A stretch of 64,000 bases of DNA from Polaribacter sp. BM10 (GCF_002005425.1 NZ_CP019704.1:1942001-2006000), one strand, 5' to 3'; positions 26,500 through 37,089 are shown, counted from the stretch's first letter. Program-made: numbers and translations. The notes: generated by a model not told the origin, from the letters alone.

Positions 26500-27054
26500 A
26501 TGAACGAAGAAATTGAATTTATATTAGACACAACTAAAGAAGCAATGAATAATGCAATTGCTCATTTAGAAAAAGAATTAAGAACTATTAGAGCTGGTAA
26601 AGCTACACCTGCAATGTTAGGTAATGTAATGGTAGATTATTATGGTTCTCAAACTCCGTTAGGGCAAGTTGCAAACGTAAGTACACCAGACCCTAGAACT
26701 ATTGCAATACAACCTTGGGAAAAAAACATGTTACAACCTATAGAAAAAGCAATTATGATTGCTAATTTAGGATTTAACCCGATGAATAATGGTGACATAA
26801 TAATGATTAACGTACCACCATTAACAGAAGAAAGAAGAATAAACTTAGCAAAACAAGCAAAAGCAGAAGCAGAAAATGCTAAGATTGGTATTAGAAATGC
26901 AAGAAAAGATGCAAACAACGATATCAAAAAAACAGATATTTCAGACGATTTAAAAAAGGCTTCTGAAGCAGATATACAAAAGCTAACAGATTCTTATGTT
27001 AAAATAACAGAAGAAAAATTAGCAATCAAAGAAAAAGAAATTATGACAGTTTAA
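26500..27054 (+). CDS. frr: Ribosome recycling factor
   Basis: RRF splits post-termination ribosomes together with EF-G. The 184-residue sequence shows HLEKELRTIRAGKATPAMLG, the YYGSQTPLGQVANVSTPDPRT segment (in part), and PPLTEERRINLAKQAK, all RRF signatures, with the usual length. It is the second gene after pyrH and ends 13 bases before a strong hairpin terminator. Confidence 0.97.
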   Translation: MNEEIEFILDTTKEAMNNAIAHLEKELRTIRAGKATPAMLGNVMVDYYGSQTPLGQVANVSTPDPRTIAIQPWEKNMLQPIEKAIMIANLGFNPMNNGDIIMINVPPLTEERRINLAKQAKAEAENAKIGIRNARKDANNDIKKTDISDDLKKASEADIQKLTDSYVKITEEKLAIKEKEIMTV

Positions 27055-27066
27055 GAACTGTTAATT

Positions 27067-27100
27067 CAAAAGGTGTTTTTAATAAAAACACCTTTTTTTT
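27067..27100 (+). terminator. Terminator of pyrH-frr
   Basis: AAAAGGTGTTTTT pairs with AAAAACACCTTTT around a short loop and runs into a stretch of T. Confidence 0.92.
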
Positions 27101-27125
27101 GGTTAAAACCCAACTTCAAATTAGT

Positions 27126-27133
27126 TACCTTTG
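27126..27133 (+). promoter_or_regulatory. Candidate minus-7 box for the RND/MMPL exporter
   Basis: TACCTTTG matches TAnnTTTG and lies 15 bases before the start codon. A TTG at 27099-27101 is 24 bases upstream, slightly outside the usual spacing, and overlaps the frr terminator T run. Confidence 0.5.
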
Positions 27134-27148
27134 CAGAAAATTTTTTAA

Positions 27149-29518
27149 ATGAATTTCTGGACAAAAGCAGCTGGTTTGATATTAAGAAACCGATACTTGG
27201 TTTTATTAATAATTGCACTAATAACAGCTTTTTTAGCATCTCAAATGAAGTATATGAAATTCTCATATACAGAAGCAAATCTTTTACCAGAAGATCATGC
27301 TGCAAATCTAGAGTATAATAAATTCTTAGAAATTTTTGGTGAAGAAGGTAATTTAGTAATCTTAGGCGTTAAAGATTCAACTGTTTTTACACCAGAAAAA
27401 TTTAATGCTTGGAATAAATTAGTAGAGCAATTTGATGCTAGAGAAGAAATAGATTTTACAGTATCTATTGCCGATGTACAAAAACTAAAGGCAGATAGAA
27501 AAAAGAGAAAGTTTATCTTAGAACCTTTATACGAAAAAAATCCAACTACTAAAGAAGAGGTTAACGCAATAAAAACACAACTTTTTGAAAAGCTTCCTTT
27601 TTACGACAACCTACTTTACAACAAAGAAACAGGTACTTTACAAACCGCAATTTATATTAAAAAGGAAATTATAAACACACCTCAAAGAAGAGATTTTATT
27701 TTTGATGTTTTAATTCCTGCCATAGAAAAATTTGAAGAGGAAAACAATCTAGATGTTAGGGTTTCTGGTATGCCATACATTAGAACCTTAAATGCCCAAA
27801 ATATTCAAGATGAAATTTTACTTTTTGTAGTAGGTGCATTAGGTATTACTGCATTAATATTTTTCTTTTTCTTTAGATCTTTTAGAGCAACATTTATAAC
27901 ACTTCTTGTAGTTCTAATTGGTGTTATTTGGGCTTTTGGTTTTATAGGATTGTTTCGATATGAAATTACTGTTTTATCAGCATTAATTCCGCCATTAATT
28001 ATCGTTATTGGTGTACCAAATGCGGTGTTTCTTATCAACAAATATCAACAAGAAATAAAAAAACACGGCCAGCAAGCAAAAGCTTTACAGCGTGTAATTT
28101 CTAAAATTGGTAACGCTACTTTAATGACAAACATTACCACGGCTTCTGGTTTTGCAACATTTGTCTTTGTAAAAAGTAATTTACTTAGAGAGTTTGGTAT
28201 TCTAGCCTCTGTAAACATAATTAGTATCTTTATTTTGGCTCTGTTGATAATACCTATTATCTATAGTTTTATGCCACTTCCTAAGAAAAAACACTTGAAC
28301 CATTTAGAAAGAAAATGGATTGAGAATGTTGTAAATTGGATGGAGAAAATGGTAAAAAATCAAAGAATTACAATTTATTTTGCAACCGTTATAGTTATCG
28401 TTTTAGGTATAATTGGAGTTTATAAAATTCGAGTTTCTGGTAGTTTAATAGAAGACATGCCTAAGAAAATGGATTTTTATAAAGACATTCGTTTTTTTGA
28501 AAAAGAGTTTGGTGGTATCATGCCTTTAGAGATTTTAATTGATACAAAAAAAGATAAAGGAGTCATGAAACTTTCAACTTTAAAAAAGATGGAAGAATTA
28601 AATGAAACTATTGAAACTTTTCCAGAATTATCGAAACCAATTTCTGTAGTAAACTTAGTTAAATATTCTAAACAAGCTTATTATAAGGGAAATCCAAGAT
28701 ATTATCAGTTACCAACAAATCAAGAACAAAGTTATATTTTTTCTTACACAAAAAACTCTAACAGTGATGCTGGCATGCTTAAAACCTTTGTAGATTCTAC
28801 AGGTAGATATGCGAGAATTACAACTTTTATGAAAGATATTGGTACCGATAAAATGGATATCATTCAAGAACGATTAAAAGCAGTTATCGCAAAAGAATTT
28901 CCTGAAGATAAGTATACAGTTTCTTTAACTGGTAAGGCTTTGGTTTTTATAAAAGGAACTAATTACTTAATTAACAATTTAGTAATCTCTTTATCATTAG
29001 CTATTTTACTGATTGCAATATTTATGGCTTGGATGTTTAGATCACCACAAATGATCTTAATTTCTTTGATACCAAACATGCTTCCTTTATTAATTACTGC
29101 AGGTTTAATGGGCTTTTTAGACATCCCTATAAAACCATCTACAATTTTAGTTTTTAGTATTGCTTTTGGTATTTCTGTTGATGATACTATTCACTTTTTA
29201 GCAAAATACAGACAAGAATTAATTGCCAATAAATGGAAAATTAAACCCTCTGTTTATGCGGCTTTAAGAGAAACAGGTGTAAGTATGTTTTATACCTCTA
29301 TTGTATTGTTTTTTGGCTTTTTAGTATTTACACTTTCTAGTTTTGGAGGTACAATTGCTTTAGGTGGTTTGGTTTCTGTAACGTTACTTTTAGCCATGGT
29401 TTCTAATTTATTACTATTACCATCTCTTTTATTAACTTTTGAAAAGAAAATTGCCAATAAAAAAGTATTTAAAGAACCTAAAATGAAGATTTTTCCTCCT
29501 AAAGAAGATAAAGAATAA
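27149..29518 (+). CDS. RND superfamily (MMPL/Patched-like) exporter
   Basis: The 789-residue protein has the duplicated RND layout. One membrane helix (about 15-33) is followed by a soluble domain and a bundle of five helices (about 225-375), then the same pattern repeats (helix near 410, bundle about 615-770). SIAFGISVDDTIHFLAKYRQ in the second half matches the conserved fourth-helix region with the proton-relay Asp. These proteins move lipids, hydrophobic compounds or drugs across the inner membrane by proton exchange. No partner adaptor or outer-membrane channel gene is adjacent, so it may work alone on lipid-like cargo. Confidence 0.87.
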   Translation: MNFWTKAAGLILRNRYLVLLIIALITAFLASQMKYMKFSYTEANLLPEDHAANLEYNKFLEIFGEEGNLVILGVKDSTVFTPEKFNAWNKLVEQFDAREEIDFTVSIADVQKLKADRKKRKFILEPLYEKNPTTKEEVNAIKTQLFEKLPFYDNLLYNKETGTLQTAIYIKKEIINTPQRRDFIFDVLIPAIEKFEEENNLDVRVSGMPYIRTLNAQNIQDEILLFVVGALGITALIFFFFFRSFRATFITLLVVLIGVIWAFGFIGLFRYEITVLSALIPPLIIVIGVPNAVFLINKYQQEIKKHGQQAKALQRVISKIGNATLMTNITTASGFATFVFVKSNLLREFGILASVNIISIFILALLIIPIIYSFMPLPKKKHLNHLERKWIENVVNWMEKMVKNQRITIYFATVIVIVLGIIGVYKIRVSGSLIEDMPKKMDFYKDIRFFEKEFGGIMPLEILIDTKKDKGVMKLSTLKKMEELNETIETFPELSKPISVVNLVKYSKQAYYKGNPRYYQLPTNQEQSYIFSYTKNSNSDAGMLKTFVDSTGRYARITTFMKDIGTDKMDIIQERLKAVIAKEFPEDKYTVSLTGKALVFIKGTNYLINNLVISLSLAILLIAIFMAWMFRSPQMILISLIPNMLPLLITAGLMGFLDIPIKPSTILVFSIAFGISVDDTIHFLAKYRQELIANKWKIKPSVYAALRETGVSMFYTSIVLFFGFLVFTLSSFGGTIALGGLVSVTLLLAMVSNLLLLPSLLLTFEKKIANKKVFKEPKMKIFPPKEDKE

Positions 29519-29540
29519 TTATAAATGTTATTTATATATA

Positions 29541-29573
29541 AAAAACCGGTGACTTAATAAACCACCGGTTTTT
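29541..29573. terminator. Bidirectional terminator between the exporter and the LRR gene
   Basis: AAAAACCGGTG (29541-29551) pairs with CACCGGTTTTT (29563-29573) around an 11-base loop; A and T flanks allow use by both convergent genes. Confidence 0.9.
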
Positions 29574-29598
29574 CTATTTAGTCTCAAAAATAAACTCC

Positions 29599-32500
29599 TT
29601 ACTTTTTCATAATTCTTTTCATAATATTACCTTTTGCTGTATCTATTTTTAATAAGTAAACACCTTCTGATAAATTAGAAATATTTATTTTATTTATAGG
29701 ATTTTTAATTAATTGTAACCTTTTACCTAAAAGATTATACACTTCAATTTTTTTAATATTTACATTATTAATATTTTGAATTTGTAAAACATCTTTAACA
29801 GGATTAGGATATAATTTTATGTAATTACTTAATACAATCTCTTTATTAACACTTAATGTTTCATCATAGTTAAGAGTAACCCTTTGTGTTTCTATATTAA
29901 ATCCTGTAATAATAGGATTAGAAACAAGACAAAAGTAATATCCAGCATCTTGTTGTGTTGCATCTGTAATAACATATTCTTTACTAGTAGCATCTGTAAT
30001 TGGACTTCCATTTTTATACCATTGGTACATATTATTAGTTCCACTAACTATTGCTACTAGAGTTTTATCGTAACCATCACCAAAATCTACAGTTTCCTCT
30101 ACCCCAACTTTTGCTTGATTAGAATAACTAAACGTTTGTAAATTCTGATAATCTATAAATTCATTTTCAAAATCACCAAATTGAAATTTATTGCTACTAA
30201 TATATAAACTTGTTAAATTGGTTGCATTCGTAAAATCAGGTAAATTACCCTTAATTTCATTATTTTGTAGATATACCGTTTTTAAGGCTAACATATTACT
30301 CATTTCTGTCGGTAAACTTGTAATCTTATTGCTGTTCAAATATAAAGTTTCTAAAGAGGCTAAATTCCCAAAAGTAGATGGAATTGCTCCCGAAATTTCA
30401 TTAGAACCTATCTGTAAATTTGTTAACTTAGTTAAATTCCCAATACTCTCTGGTAATTCTCCTTTAAGCTTATTACTATTCAAAGAAATATTAGTAATAT
30501 GCTTACCTCCATCAACAATTTTGGTGGTTATTCCTTGCCATTTTGTAGCATTGTATGGATTGTTAATAAGCGCTTTTGCTAAATTTCCATTCCAATTGGT
30601 ATTATTAGTCCAATTTGCTCCCTCTAAATTATTATATAAATCTACCAAAGCTTTAATTTCATTTTCTGGTACATTATTATATGCACTACAATCTTGTCCC
30701 CAAACAATATTTGAATATTGACTTGCAAAAGAAGTTGCTTCCCAGGCTAAAATAGTATTCTCTGGAACTGAAATACAGTTTAAGTATTGATTATAAAAAA
30801 TAAAAGTATTAGAAAATTGTTCTTCTGAATTATAACTATTATCAAAATTAGACGGAGCAACACCTATTTTTAAACCTGTAATTTCATTTCCAGAGACATT
30901 TAAAGATATCAAATTAGTTAAATTTGAAAAATCTAAATTTCCTTCTAATTGATTAGAACTTAACTCCAATCTTTTTAATGAAGAAATATTATTAATTTCT
31001 ACCGGTATTGTATTTAAAACATATTCTTGAATATTAGAATTATATTGATTATTGAATGTTAACTGTTCTAAGTTAGCCAATTCTCCAATTTCAGTTGGTA
31101 TTTCTGATATAAAATTGCTATTTAGCTCTAACTCTTTTAATTGTATTAAGTTTTTAATTACGGATGGAATGGTACCATCTAATTCATTGGAATTTAATTC
31201 AACCTTTGTTACGTGCTTTTGTCCATTAATTACCTCTGTTGTAACCCCAAACCAAGCTCCAACATTTCTTTTTAAGCTAGAATCTGTTTCCCAAACAACT
31301 CCGTTATAAGAACTAGATAAATCGTTTCTCCAATTCATACCTTTTGTACTGTTGTATAAAGCAATTAATGCTTCTCTTTCTAGATCTGGAATGGAATTAG
31401 TGGTTACCGCATTACAATTATCTGAATAAACAACTCCATTATCTATTATACCGCCTTCTTCTTTGTAATTAGACAATTGCCATGCAACTAGCTCGTCACT
31501 AGGCACTTCTACACAACCCAAAGCATTTCTATTTAGTCTCAATCTATTTGCTCTCGGATTTGTTGTATTGGTTCCAAAAATTGTTGGTGCAACGGCAATT
31601 TTTAATTCCGAAATATTATTGAAATCTGCTCTAAAGTCATTTAAAACTTCTGATAAACCTAAATTAATAGAACCCGATATTCTATTATTACTAATATTAA
31701 ATGTTTCTAATAAAATTAAATTGGTCATTGTACTTGGTAAACTTTCTAAAACGTTACCCTGTAAATACAATTTCTCTAAACTAACAATATTCCCAATTTC
31801 ATCTGGCAAACTATTTAACGTATTTGTTGGTTGATATCTAACAGGACTTGTGGTTTGATTATTTAGTCTTAATTCCTTTAAACTTGTAAAATTACCAATA
31901 CCCGATGGTAAGCTTGTTAATCCATTGTAACTTAAATCTAACTTTTCTAATGTTGCTATGTTACCAATCTCATTTGGTAAAGTTGTTAGAGTTGATGTGT
32001 ATTGAGAAGTATTTGTATTTATTCTTTGATAGCTTAAATTCAACTCTACTAAACTAGTAAAATCTCCTATTCCTACAGGTAAACTCTCTAAACTATTAGA
32101 AGATAAATTTAAATGCGTTAATTTACTTAAACCTCCTATTTCTGTGGCTATTGAAGTTATTTTTCCAGAGGATAAATTTAGCAACGTTAACTCTGGTAAA
32201 TCTGCTATTTCTTTTGGTACAACTCCTGATAATTGATTACTAATCAACTCTATTTTAGTTACGTGTTTCTGTCCGTTGATAATCTCTGTAGTTACTCCTT
32301 GCCAAGAACCTACATTGGTTAATTCTGTAGCATCAGAACTCCAATTTGTACCAACCCAAGTAACTCCTATTGTTGCATCTACCTTGTCTCCTCCGTTTGT
32401 GGCAATATACAATGCAACCAAAGCTTCTCGCTCACTTTGTGGAACTCTAAAGCCTGAACAACTATCGCTAAATGCTATTCCATTGTCTGCTATCTGGGGT

Positions 32501-35500
32501 CTTTGTGCATATCGGGTTTCCCAATTTGTAACTTCTGCTGTAGGAACTTCTACACAACTTAAATAAGGGTTATTACTGATATTAAAATGATAGGTTGGAT
32601 TAGACGATAAGCTAAAATTAATTACAGGCGCATCTATTTTTAAATCGGTAATCTTATTATTATTTAATTGCAAACGCTTTAATTTTATCACATTTGTTAA
32701 ATCAACCAATCCGCCTATTTCATTATTCTCCGCTTCTAAAACCTCCAAATTGGTTAACTGATTCATCGTACTTGGCAAACTTGTTAAATAATATGTATAA
32801 GTACCTGTAGACGAATCATACGTTTGCATATTTTCTAAATACAACTCTTTCAAATTTGATAAGTCGCCAATTTCTGCTGGTAAAGTTGCTATTTTATTAC
32901 TATTACTACTCTGAGACAAATACAACTTCTCTAAATTTGTTAAACCGCCAATTGTTGCTGGCAAACTTGTTAACTCGTTACCCTGAACCTGCAACTCTTT
33001 TAAACTAGTTAAACCATTTATTGTACTCGGAATGTTCGCAATAATATTATTCTGTAAATACAATTTTTCTAAACTAGTAATATTTCCGATTTCATCTGGT
33101 AAACTAGATAATGTATTTATTGGTTGATATCTAACAGGACTTGTGGTTTGATTATTTAGTCTTAATTCCTTTAAACTTGTAAAATTACCAATACCCGATG
33201 GTAAGCTTGTTAATCCATTGTAACTTAAATCTAACTTTTCTAATGTTGCTATGTTACCAATCTCATTTGGTAAAGTTGTTAGAGTTGATGTGTATTGAGA
33301 AGTATTTGTATTTATTCTTTGATAGCTTAAATTCAACTCTACTAAACTAGTAAAATCTCCTATTCCTACAGGTAAGCTCTCTAAACTATTAGAAGATAAA
33401 TTTAAATGCGTTAATTTACTTAAACCTCCTATTTCTGTGGCTATTGAAGTTATTTTTCCAGAGGATAAATTTAGCAACGTTAACTCTGGTAAATCTGCTA
33501 TTTCTTTTGGTACAACTCCTGATAATTGATTACTAATCAACTCTATTTTAGTTACGTGTTTCTGTCCGTTGATAATCTCTGTAGTTACTCCTTGCCAAGA
33601 ACCTACATTGGTTAATTCTGTAGCATCAGAACTCCAATTTGTACCAACCCAAGTAACTCCTGTTGTTGCATCTACCTTGTCTCCTCCGTTTGTGGCAATA
33701 TACAATGCAACCAAAGCTTCTCGCTCACTTTGTGGAACTCTAAAGCCTGAACAACTATCGCTAAATGCTATTCCGTTGTCTGCTATCTGGGGTCTTTGTG
33801 CATATCGGGTTTCCCAATTTGTAACTTCTGCTGTAGGAACTTCTACACAACTTAAATAAGGGTTATTACTGATATTAAAATGATAGGTTGGATTAGACGA
33901 TAAGCTAAAATTAATTACAGGCGCATCTATTTTTAAATCGGTAATCTTATTATTATTTAATTGCAAACGCTTTAATTTTATCACATTTGTTAAATCAACC
34001 AATCCGCCTATTTCATTATTCTCCGCTTCTAAAACCTCCAAATTGGTTAACTGATTCATCGTACTTGGCAAACTTGTTAAATAATATGTATAAGTACCTG
34101 TAGACGAATCATACGTTTGCATATTTTCTAAATACAACTCTTTCAAATTTGATAAGTCGCCAATTTCTGCTGGTAAAGTTGCTATTTTATTACTATTACT
34201 ACTCTGAGACAAATACAACTTCTCTAAATTTGTTAAACCGCCAATTGTTGCAGGCAAACTTGTTAATTCGTTACCCTGTAACTGCAACTCTTTTAAACTA
34301 GTTAAACCATTTATTGTACTCGGAATGTTCGCAATAATATTATTCTGTAAATACAATTTTTCTAAACTAGTAATATTTCCGATTTCATCTGGTAAACTAG
34401 ATAATGTATTTGTTGGTTGATATCTAACAGGACTTGTGGTTTGATTATTTAGTCTTAATTCCTTTAAACTTGTAAAATTACCAATACCCGATGGTAAGCT
34501 TGTTAATCCATTGTAACTTAAATCTAACTTTTCTAATGTTGCTATGTTACCAATCTCATTTGGTAAAGTTGTTAGAGTTGATGTGTATTGAGAAGTATTT
34601 GTATTTATTCTTTGATAGCTTAAATTCAACTCTACTAAACTAGTAAAATCTCCTATTCCTACAGGTAAACTCTCTAAACTATTAGAAGATAAATTTAAAT
34701 GCGTTAATTTACTTAAACCTCCTATTTCTGTAGCTACTGAAGTTATTTTTCCAGATGATAAATTTAGCAACGTTAACTCTGGTAAATCTGCTATTTCTTT
34801 TGGTACAACTCCTGATAATTGATTACTAATCAACTCTATTTTAGTTACATGTTTCTGTCCGTTGATAATCTCTGTAGTTACTCCTTGCCAAGAACCTACA
34901 TTGGTTAATTCTGTAGCATCTGAACTCCAATTTGTACCAACCCAAGTAACTCCTATTGTTGCATCTACCTTGTCTCCTCCGTTTGTGGCAATATACAATG
35001 CAACCAAAGCTTCTCGCTCACTTTGTGGAACTCTAAAGCCTGAACAACTATCGCTAAATGCTATTCCGTTGTCTGCTATCTGGGGTCTTTGTGCATATCT
35101 GGTTTCCCAATTTGTAACTTCTGCTGTAGGAACTTCTACACAACTTAAATAAGGGTTATTACTGATATTAAAATGATAGGTTGGATTAGACGATAAGCTA
35201 AAATTAATTACAGGCGCATCTATTTTTAAATCTTCAATCTTATTATTATTTAATTGCAAACGCTTTAATTTTATCACATTTGTTAAATCAACCAATCCGC
35301 CTATTTCATTATTCTCCGCTTCTAAAACCTCCAAATTGGTTAACTGATTCATCGTACTTGGCAAACTTGTTAAATAATATGTATAAGTACCTGTAGACGA
35401 ATCATACGTTTGCATATTTTCTAAATACAACTCTTTCAAATTTGATAAGTCGCCAATTTCTGCTGGTAAAGTTGCTATTTTATTACTATTACTACTCTGA

Positions 35501-37089
35501 GACAAATACAACTTCTCTAAATTTGTTAAACCGCCAATTGTTGCTGGCAAACTTGTTAACTCGTTACCCTGAACCTGCAACTCTTTTAAGTCAGTTAGAT
35601 TACCAATACTATTTGGTAAAAACGTTAGCCTATTATTATAAATTTTTAAAGATGTTAAGTTTAGCAAAGCGCCAATATTAGAAGGCAATTTTGTTAACTG
35701 ATTACTATACAATGTTAGTTCTTCTAGTAGTACTAAATCGCTTAAATCTTCGGGTAAATCAGTATTAAAATTTGGGTTGTCTTCTCCTAATCTATTATTG
35801 TGTAATCGAAGGTGTTTCAATTTTGTAAAACCACCTAAACCAGCAACCACTTGTAATTCGTTATTATTCAAGTATAAAGTTTCTAAATTGGTTAAATTGG
35901 CAAATGCTGTAGGTGTATTAGAAAGTTTACAATTCGAAAAATCTAAGTAGGTTAGTTTTGATAGTTGCCCTAATTCTGTTGGTATACTTGCTATATTATT
36001 AGGTGCTGCAACTAATCTAGTTAATTCTGCTAAATTACCTATTTGAGGTGGTAATAAAGTAATTTTAGTAGAGCCTAATTCTAAAATTTCTAATTTCAAT
36101 AAATTTTCAATTGTAGTTGGAAGTAAATCTACTTGCGTAGTATTAAATTTTAAAGAAATTAATTCTACTAAATCACCAACAGTACTTGGTATTGTAGTTA
36201 AAGTATTGTTGATACTTACATCTAAATGATTTAATTTAGATAAACCACCTATTTCATTTGGAATTGAACTGATTTGATTTTGACTTAATTTTAACTCTAA
36301 TAATTCTGAAAAATCTCCAATTTCAACAGGCAAACCTCCATTTAAACCCATTCCATGAAAAAATAATTTTGTTATTCTTCTAACTGTTCCAAAATCTTTA
36401 GTTACAATACCTCTTAAATCTTCTGGATTCGTATTTGCTACTATTTCTGTACTGCCATAATTATTATAAGACCATGCAGTTCCATTAGTAGTATTAAATA
36501 TTGCTTTTAAAGCTGCTTTTTCTGTAGCATCTAATGGTAAGACTCCGCTACAATTATCAGTTATTTTAATTCCTAAATCAAAATTATTCATAGATAAAGA
36601 ATGGTAACTATTAATTGAGCTCGATGGCACTTCAACACAATTTAAATTAGGTACATCTTTGATATTTAGCGTTACATATTTATGAAGTTTTAAACTCGTA
36701 ATACCAGTATTATTAAGTTTTACATTATCAATGGTTGCAGCGTAATTATCGAAATTTACACCACCTGAAAAACTCATATTTTCTGAAAAATCTACGGAGG
36801 TTATATTTGATAAATTTACCAAACTAGAAAAACTTCCGTTTAAATTATTGTTCGATAAATTGATTTCCGTAACGTAATCTTGACCATTAATTTCTGTTAC
36901 TGTAACTCCATACCAATTAGAAACATCAGAAGTAATATTTATATCTGTATTCCAATTGGTATTATTCGTCCAATTAGCTCCATCTGTAGCATTGTAAAAA
37001 TCTATTAATGCTTGTCTTTCTGTTTGTGAAATTTGCGCATTTATAGTTATACTTATAAACGCGAAAATTAATAGTAGTTTTCCTCTCAT
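29599..37089 (-). CDS. Giant secreted leucine-rich-repeat protein with type IX sorting domain
   Basis: The 2,496-residue precursor has a signal peptide (MRGKLLLIFAFISITINAQ) and a C-terminal type A type IX secretion domain from about residue 2420, with LYPNPVKDVLQI, IEVYNLLGK, ISNLSEGVYLLKI and a basic KRIMKK end. In between lie seven modules. Each starts with a cap such as EREALIALYNSTKGMNW (starts near 22, 190, 687, 1118, 1549, 1904 and 2143), continues with LRRs of the form LTSLPxxIGxLTxLExL, and most end in a cysteine-containing cap (CVEVP...DNCSG). An Ig-like segment (YQWYKNGSPI) lies near 2356. Modules three to five are almost identical at the DNA level. The protein is probably surface-attached or released and may mediate adhesion or recognition. 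Confidence 0.93.
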   Translation of the reverse strand: MRGKLLLIFAFISITINAQISQTERQALIDFYNATDGANWTNNTNWNTDINITSDVSNWYGVTVTEINGQDYVTEINLSNNNLNGSFSSLVNLSNITSVDFSENMSFSGGVNFDNYAATIDNVKLNNTGITSLKLHKYVTLNIKDVPNLNCVEVPSSSINSYHSLSMNNFDLGIKITDNCSGVLPLDATEKAALKAIFNTTNGTAWSYNNYGSTEIVANTNPEDLRGIVTKDFGTVRRITKLFFHGMGLNGGLPVEIGDFSELLELKLSQNQISSIPNEIGGLSKLNHLDVSINNTLTTIPSTVGDLVELISLKFNTTQVDLLPTTIENLLKLEILELGSTKITLLPPQIGNLAELTRLVAAPNNIASIPTELGQLSKLTYLDFSNCKLSNTPTAFANLTNLETLYLNNNELQVVAGLGGFTKLKHLRLHNNRLGEDNPNFNTDLPEDLSDLVLLEELTLYSNQLTKLPSNIGALLNLTSLKIYNNRLTFLPNSIGNLTDLKELQVQGNELTSLPATIGGLTNLEKLYLSQSSNSNKIATLPAEIGDLSNLKELYLENMQTYDSSTGTYTYYLTSLPSTMNQLTNLEVLEAENNEIGGLVDLTNVIKLKRLQLNNNKIEDLKIDAPVINFSLSSNPTYHFNISNNPYLSCVEVPTAEVTNWETRYAQRPQIADNGIAFSDSCSGFRVPQSEREALVALYIATNGGDKVDATIGVTWVGTNWSSDATELTNVGSWQGVTTEIINGQKHVTKIELISNQLSGVVPKEIADLPELTLLNLSSGKITSVATEIGGLSKLTHLNLSSNSLESLPVGIGDFTSLVELNLSYQRINTNTSQYTSTLTTLPNEIGNIATLEKLDLSYNGLTSLPSGIGNFTSLKELRLNNQTTSPVRYQPTNTLSSLPDEIGNITSLEKLYLQNNIIANIPSTINGLTSLKELQLQGNELTSLPATIGGLTNLEKLYLSQSSNSNKIATLPAEIGDLSNLKELYLENMQTYDSSTGTYTYYLTSLPSTMNQLTNLEVLEAENNEIGGLVDLTNVIKLKRLQLNNNKITDLKIDAPVINFSLSSNPTYHFNISNNPYLSCVEVPTAEVTNWETRYAQRPQIADNGIAFSDSCSGFRVPQSEREALVALYIATNGGDKVDATTGVTWVGTNWSSDATELTNVGSWQGVTTEIINGQKHVTKIELISNQLSGVVPKEIADLPELTLLNLSSGKITSIATEIGGLSKLTHLNLSSNSLESLPVGIGDFTSLVELNLSYQRINTNTSQYTSTLTTLPNEIGNIATLEKLDLSYNGLTSLPSGIGNFTSLKELRLNNQTTSPVRYQPINTLSSLPDEIGNITSLEKLYLQNNIIANIPSTINGLTSLKELQVQGNELTSLPATIGGLTNLEKLYLSQSSNSNKIATLPAEIGDLSNLKELYLENMQTYDSSTGTYTYYLTSLPSTMNQLTNLEVLEAENNEIGGLVDLTNVIKLKRLQLNNNKITDLKIDAPVINFSLSSNPTYHFNISNNPYLSCVEVPTAEVTNWETRYAQRPQIADNGIAFSDSCSGFRVPQSEREALVALYIATNGGDKVDATIGVTWVGTNWSSDATELTNVGSWQGVTTEIINGQKHVTKIELISNQLSGVVPKEIADLPELTLLNLSSGKITSIATEIGGLSKLTHLNLSSNSLESLPVGIGDFTSLVELNLSYQRINTNTSQYTSTLTTLPNEIGNIATLEKLDLSYNGLTSLPSGIGNFTSLKELRLNNQTTSPVRYQPTNTLNSLPDEIGNIVSLEKLYLQGNVLESLPSTMTNLILLETFNISNNRISGSINLGLSEVLNDFRADFNNISELKIAVAPTIFGTNTTNPRANRLRLNRNALGCVEVPSDELVAWQLSNYKEEGGIIDNGVVYSDNCNAVTTNSIPDLEREALIALYNSTKGMNWRNDLSSSYNGVVWETDSSLKRNVGAWFGVTTEVINGQKHVTKVELNSNELDGTIPSVIKNLIQLKELELNSNFISEIPTEIGELANLEQLTFNNQYNSNIQEYVLNTIPVEINNISSLKRLELSSNQLEGNLDFSNLTNLISLNVSGNEITGLKIGVAPSNFDNSYNSEEQFSNTFIFYNQYLNCISVPENTILAWEATSFASQYSNIVWGQDCSAYNNVPENEIKALVDLYNNLEGANWTNNTNWNGNLAKALINNPYNATKWQGITTKIVDGGKHITNISLNSNKLKGELPESIGNLTKLTNLQIGSNEISGAIPSTFGNLASLETLYLNSNKITSLPTEMSNMLALKTVYLQNNEIKGNLPDFTNATNLTSLYISSNKFQFGDFENEFIDYQNLQTFSYSNQAKVGVEETVDFGDGYDKTLVAIVSGTNNMYQWYKNGSPITDATSKEYVITDATQQDAGYYFCLVSNPIITGFNIETQRVTLNYDETLSVNKEIVLSNYIKLYPNPVKDVLQIQNINNVNIKKIEVYNLLGKRLQLIKNPINKINISNLSEGVYLLKIDTAKGNIMKRIMKK
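31815..35600. repeat. Near-perfect tandem triplication of a 1,293-bp unit inside the LRR gene
   Basis: The same DNA recurs at offsets of exactly 1,293 bases; for example, identical blocks start at 32276, 33569 and 34862. The array runs from about 31815 to 35600, close to three units, and diverges at both edges into related but different LRR sequence. Only scattered single-base changes separate the copies. The unit is 431 codons, so copy loss or gain keeps the reading frame. Each unit encodes part of one LRR array, a cysteine cap and the next cap domain. Confidence 0.95.

Noticed and set aside
32276-35152. Three plus-strand open frames of 96 codons at 1,293-bp spacing opposite the LRR gene
   Set aside because: They are antisense shadows of the repeated LRR coding sequence; their regular spacing only reflects the tandem repeat.
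31815-35600. Possible CRISPR-like or satellite array
   Set aside because: The repeats are 1,293 bp, fully coding and have no unique spacers; they are protein modules.
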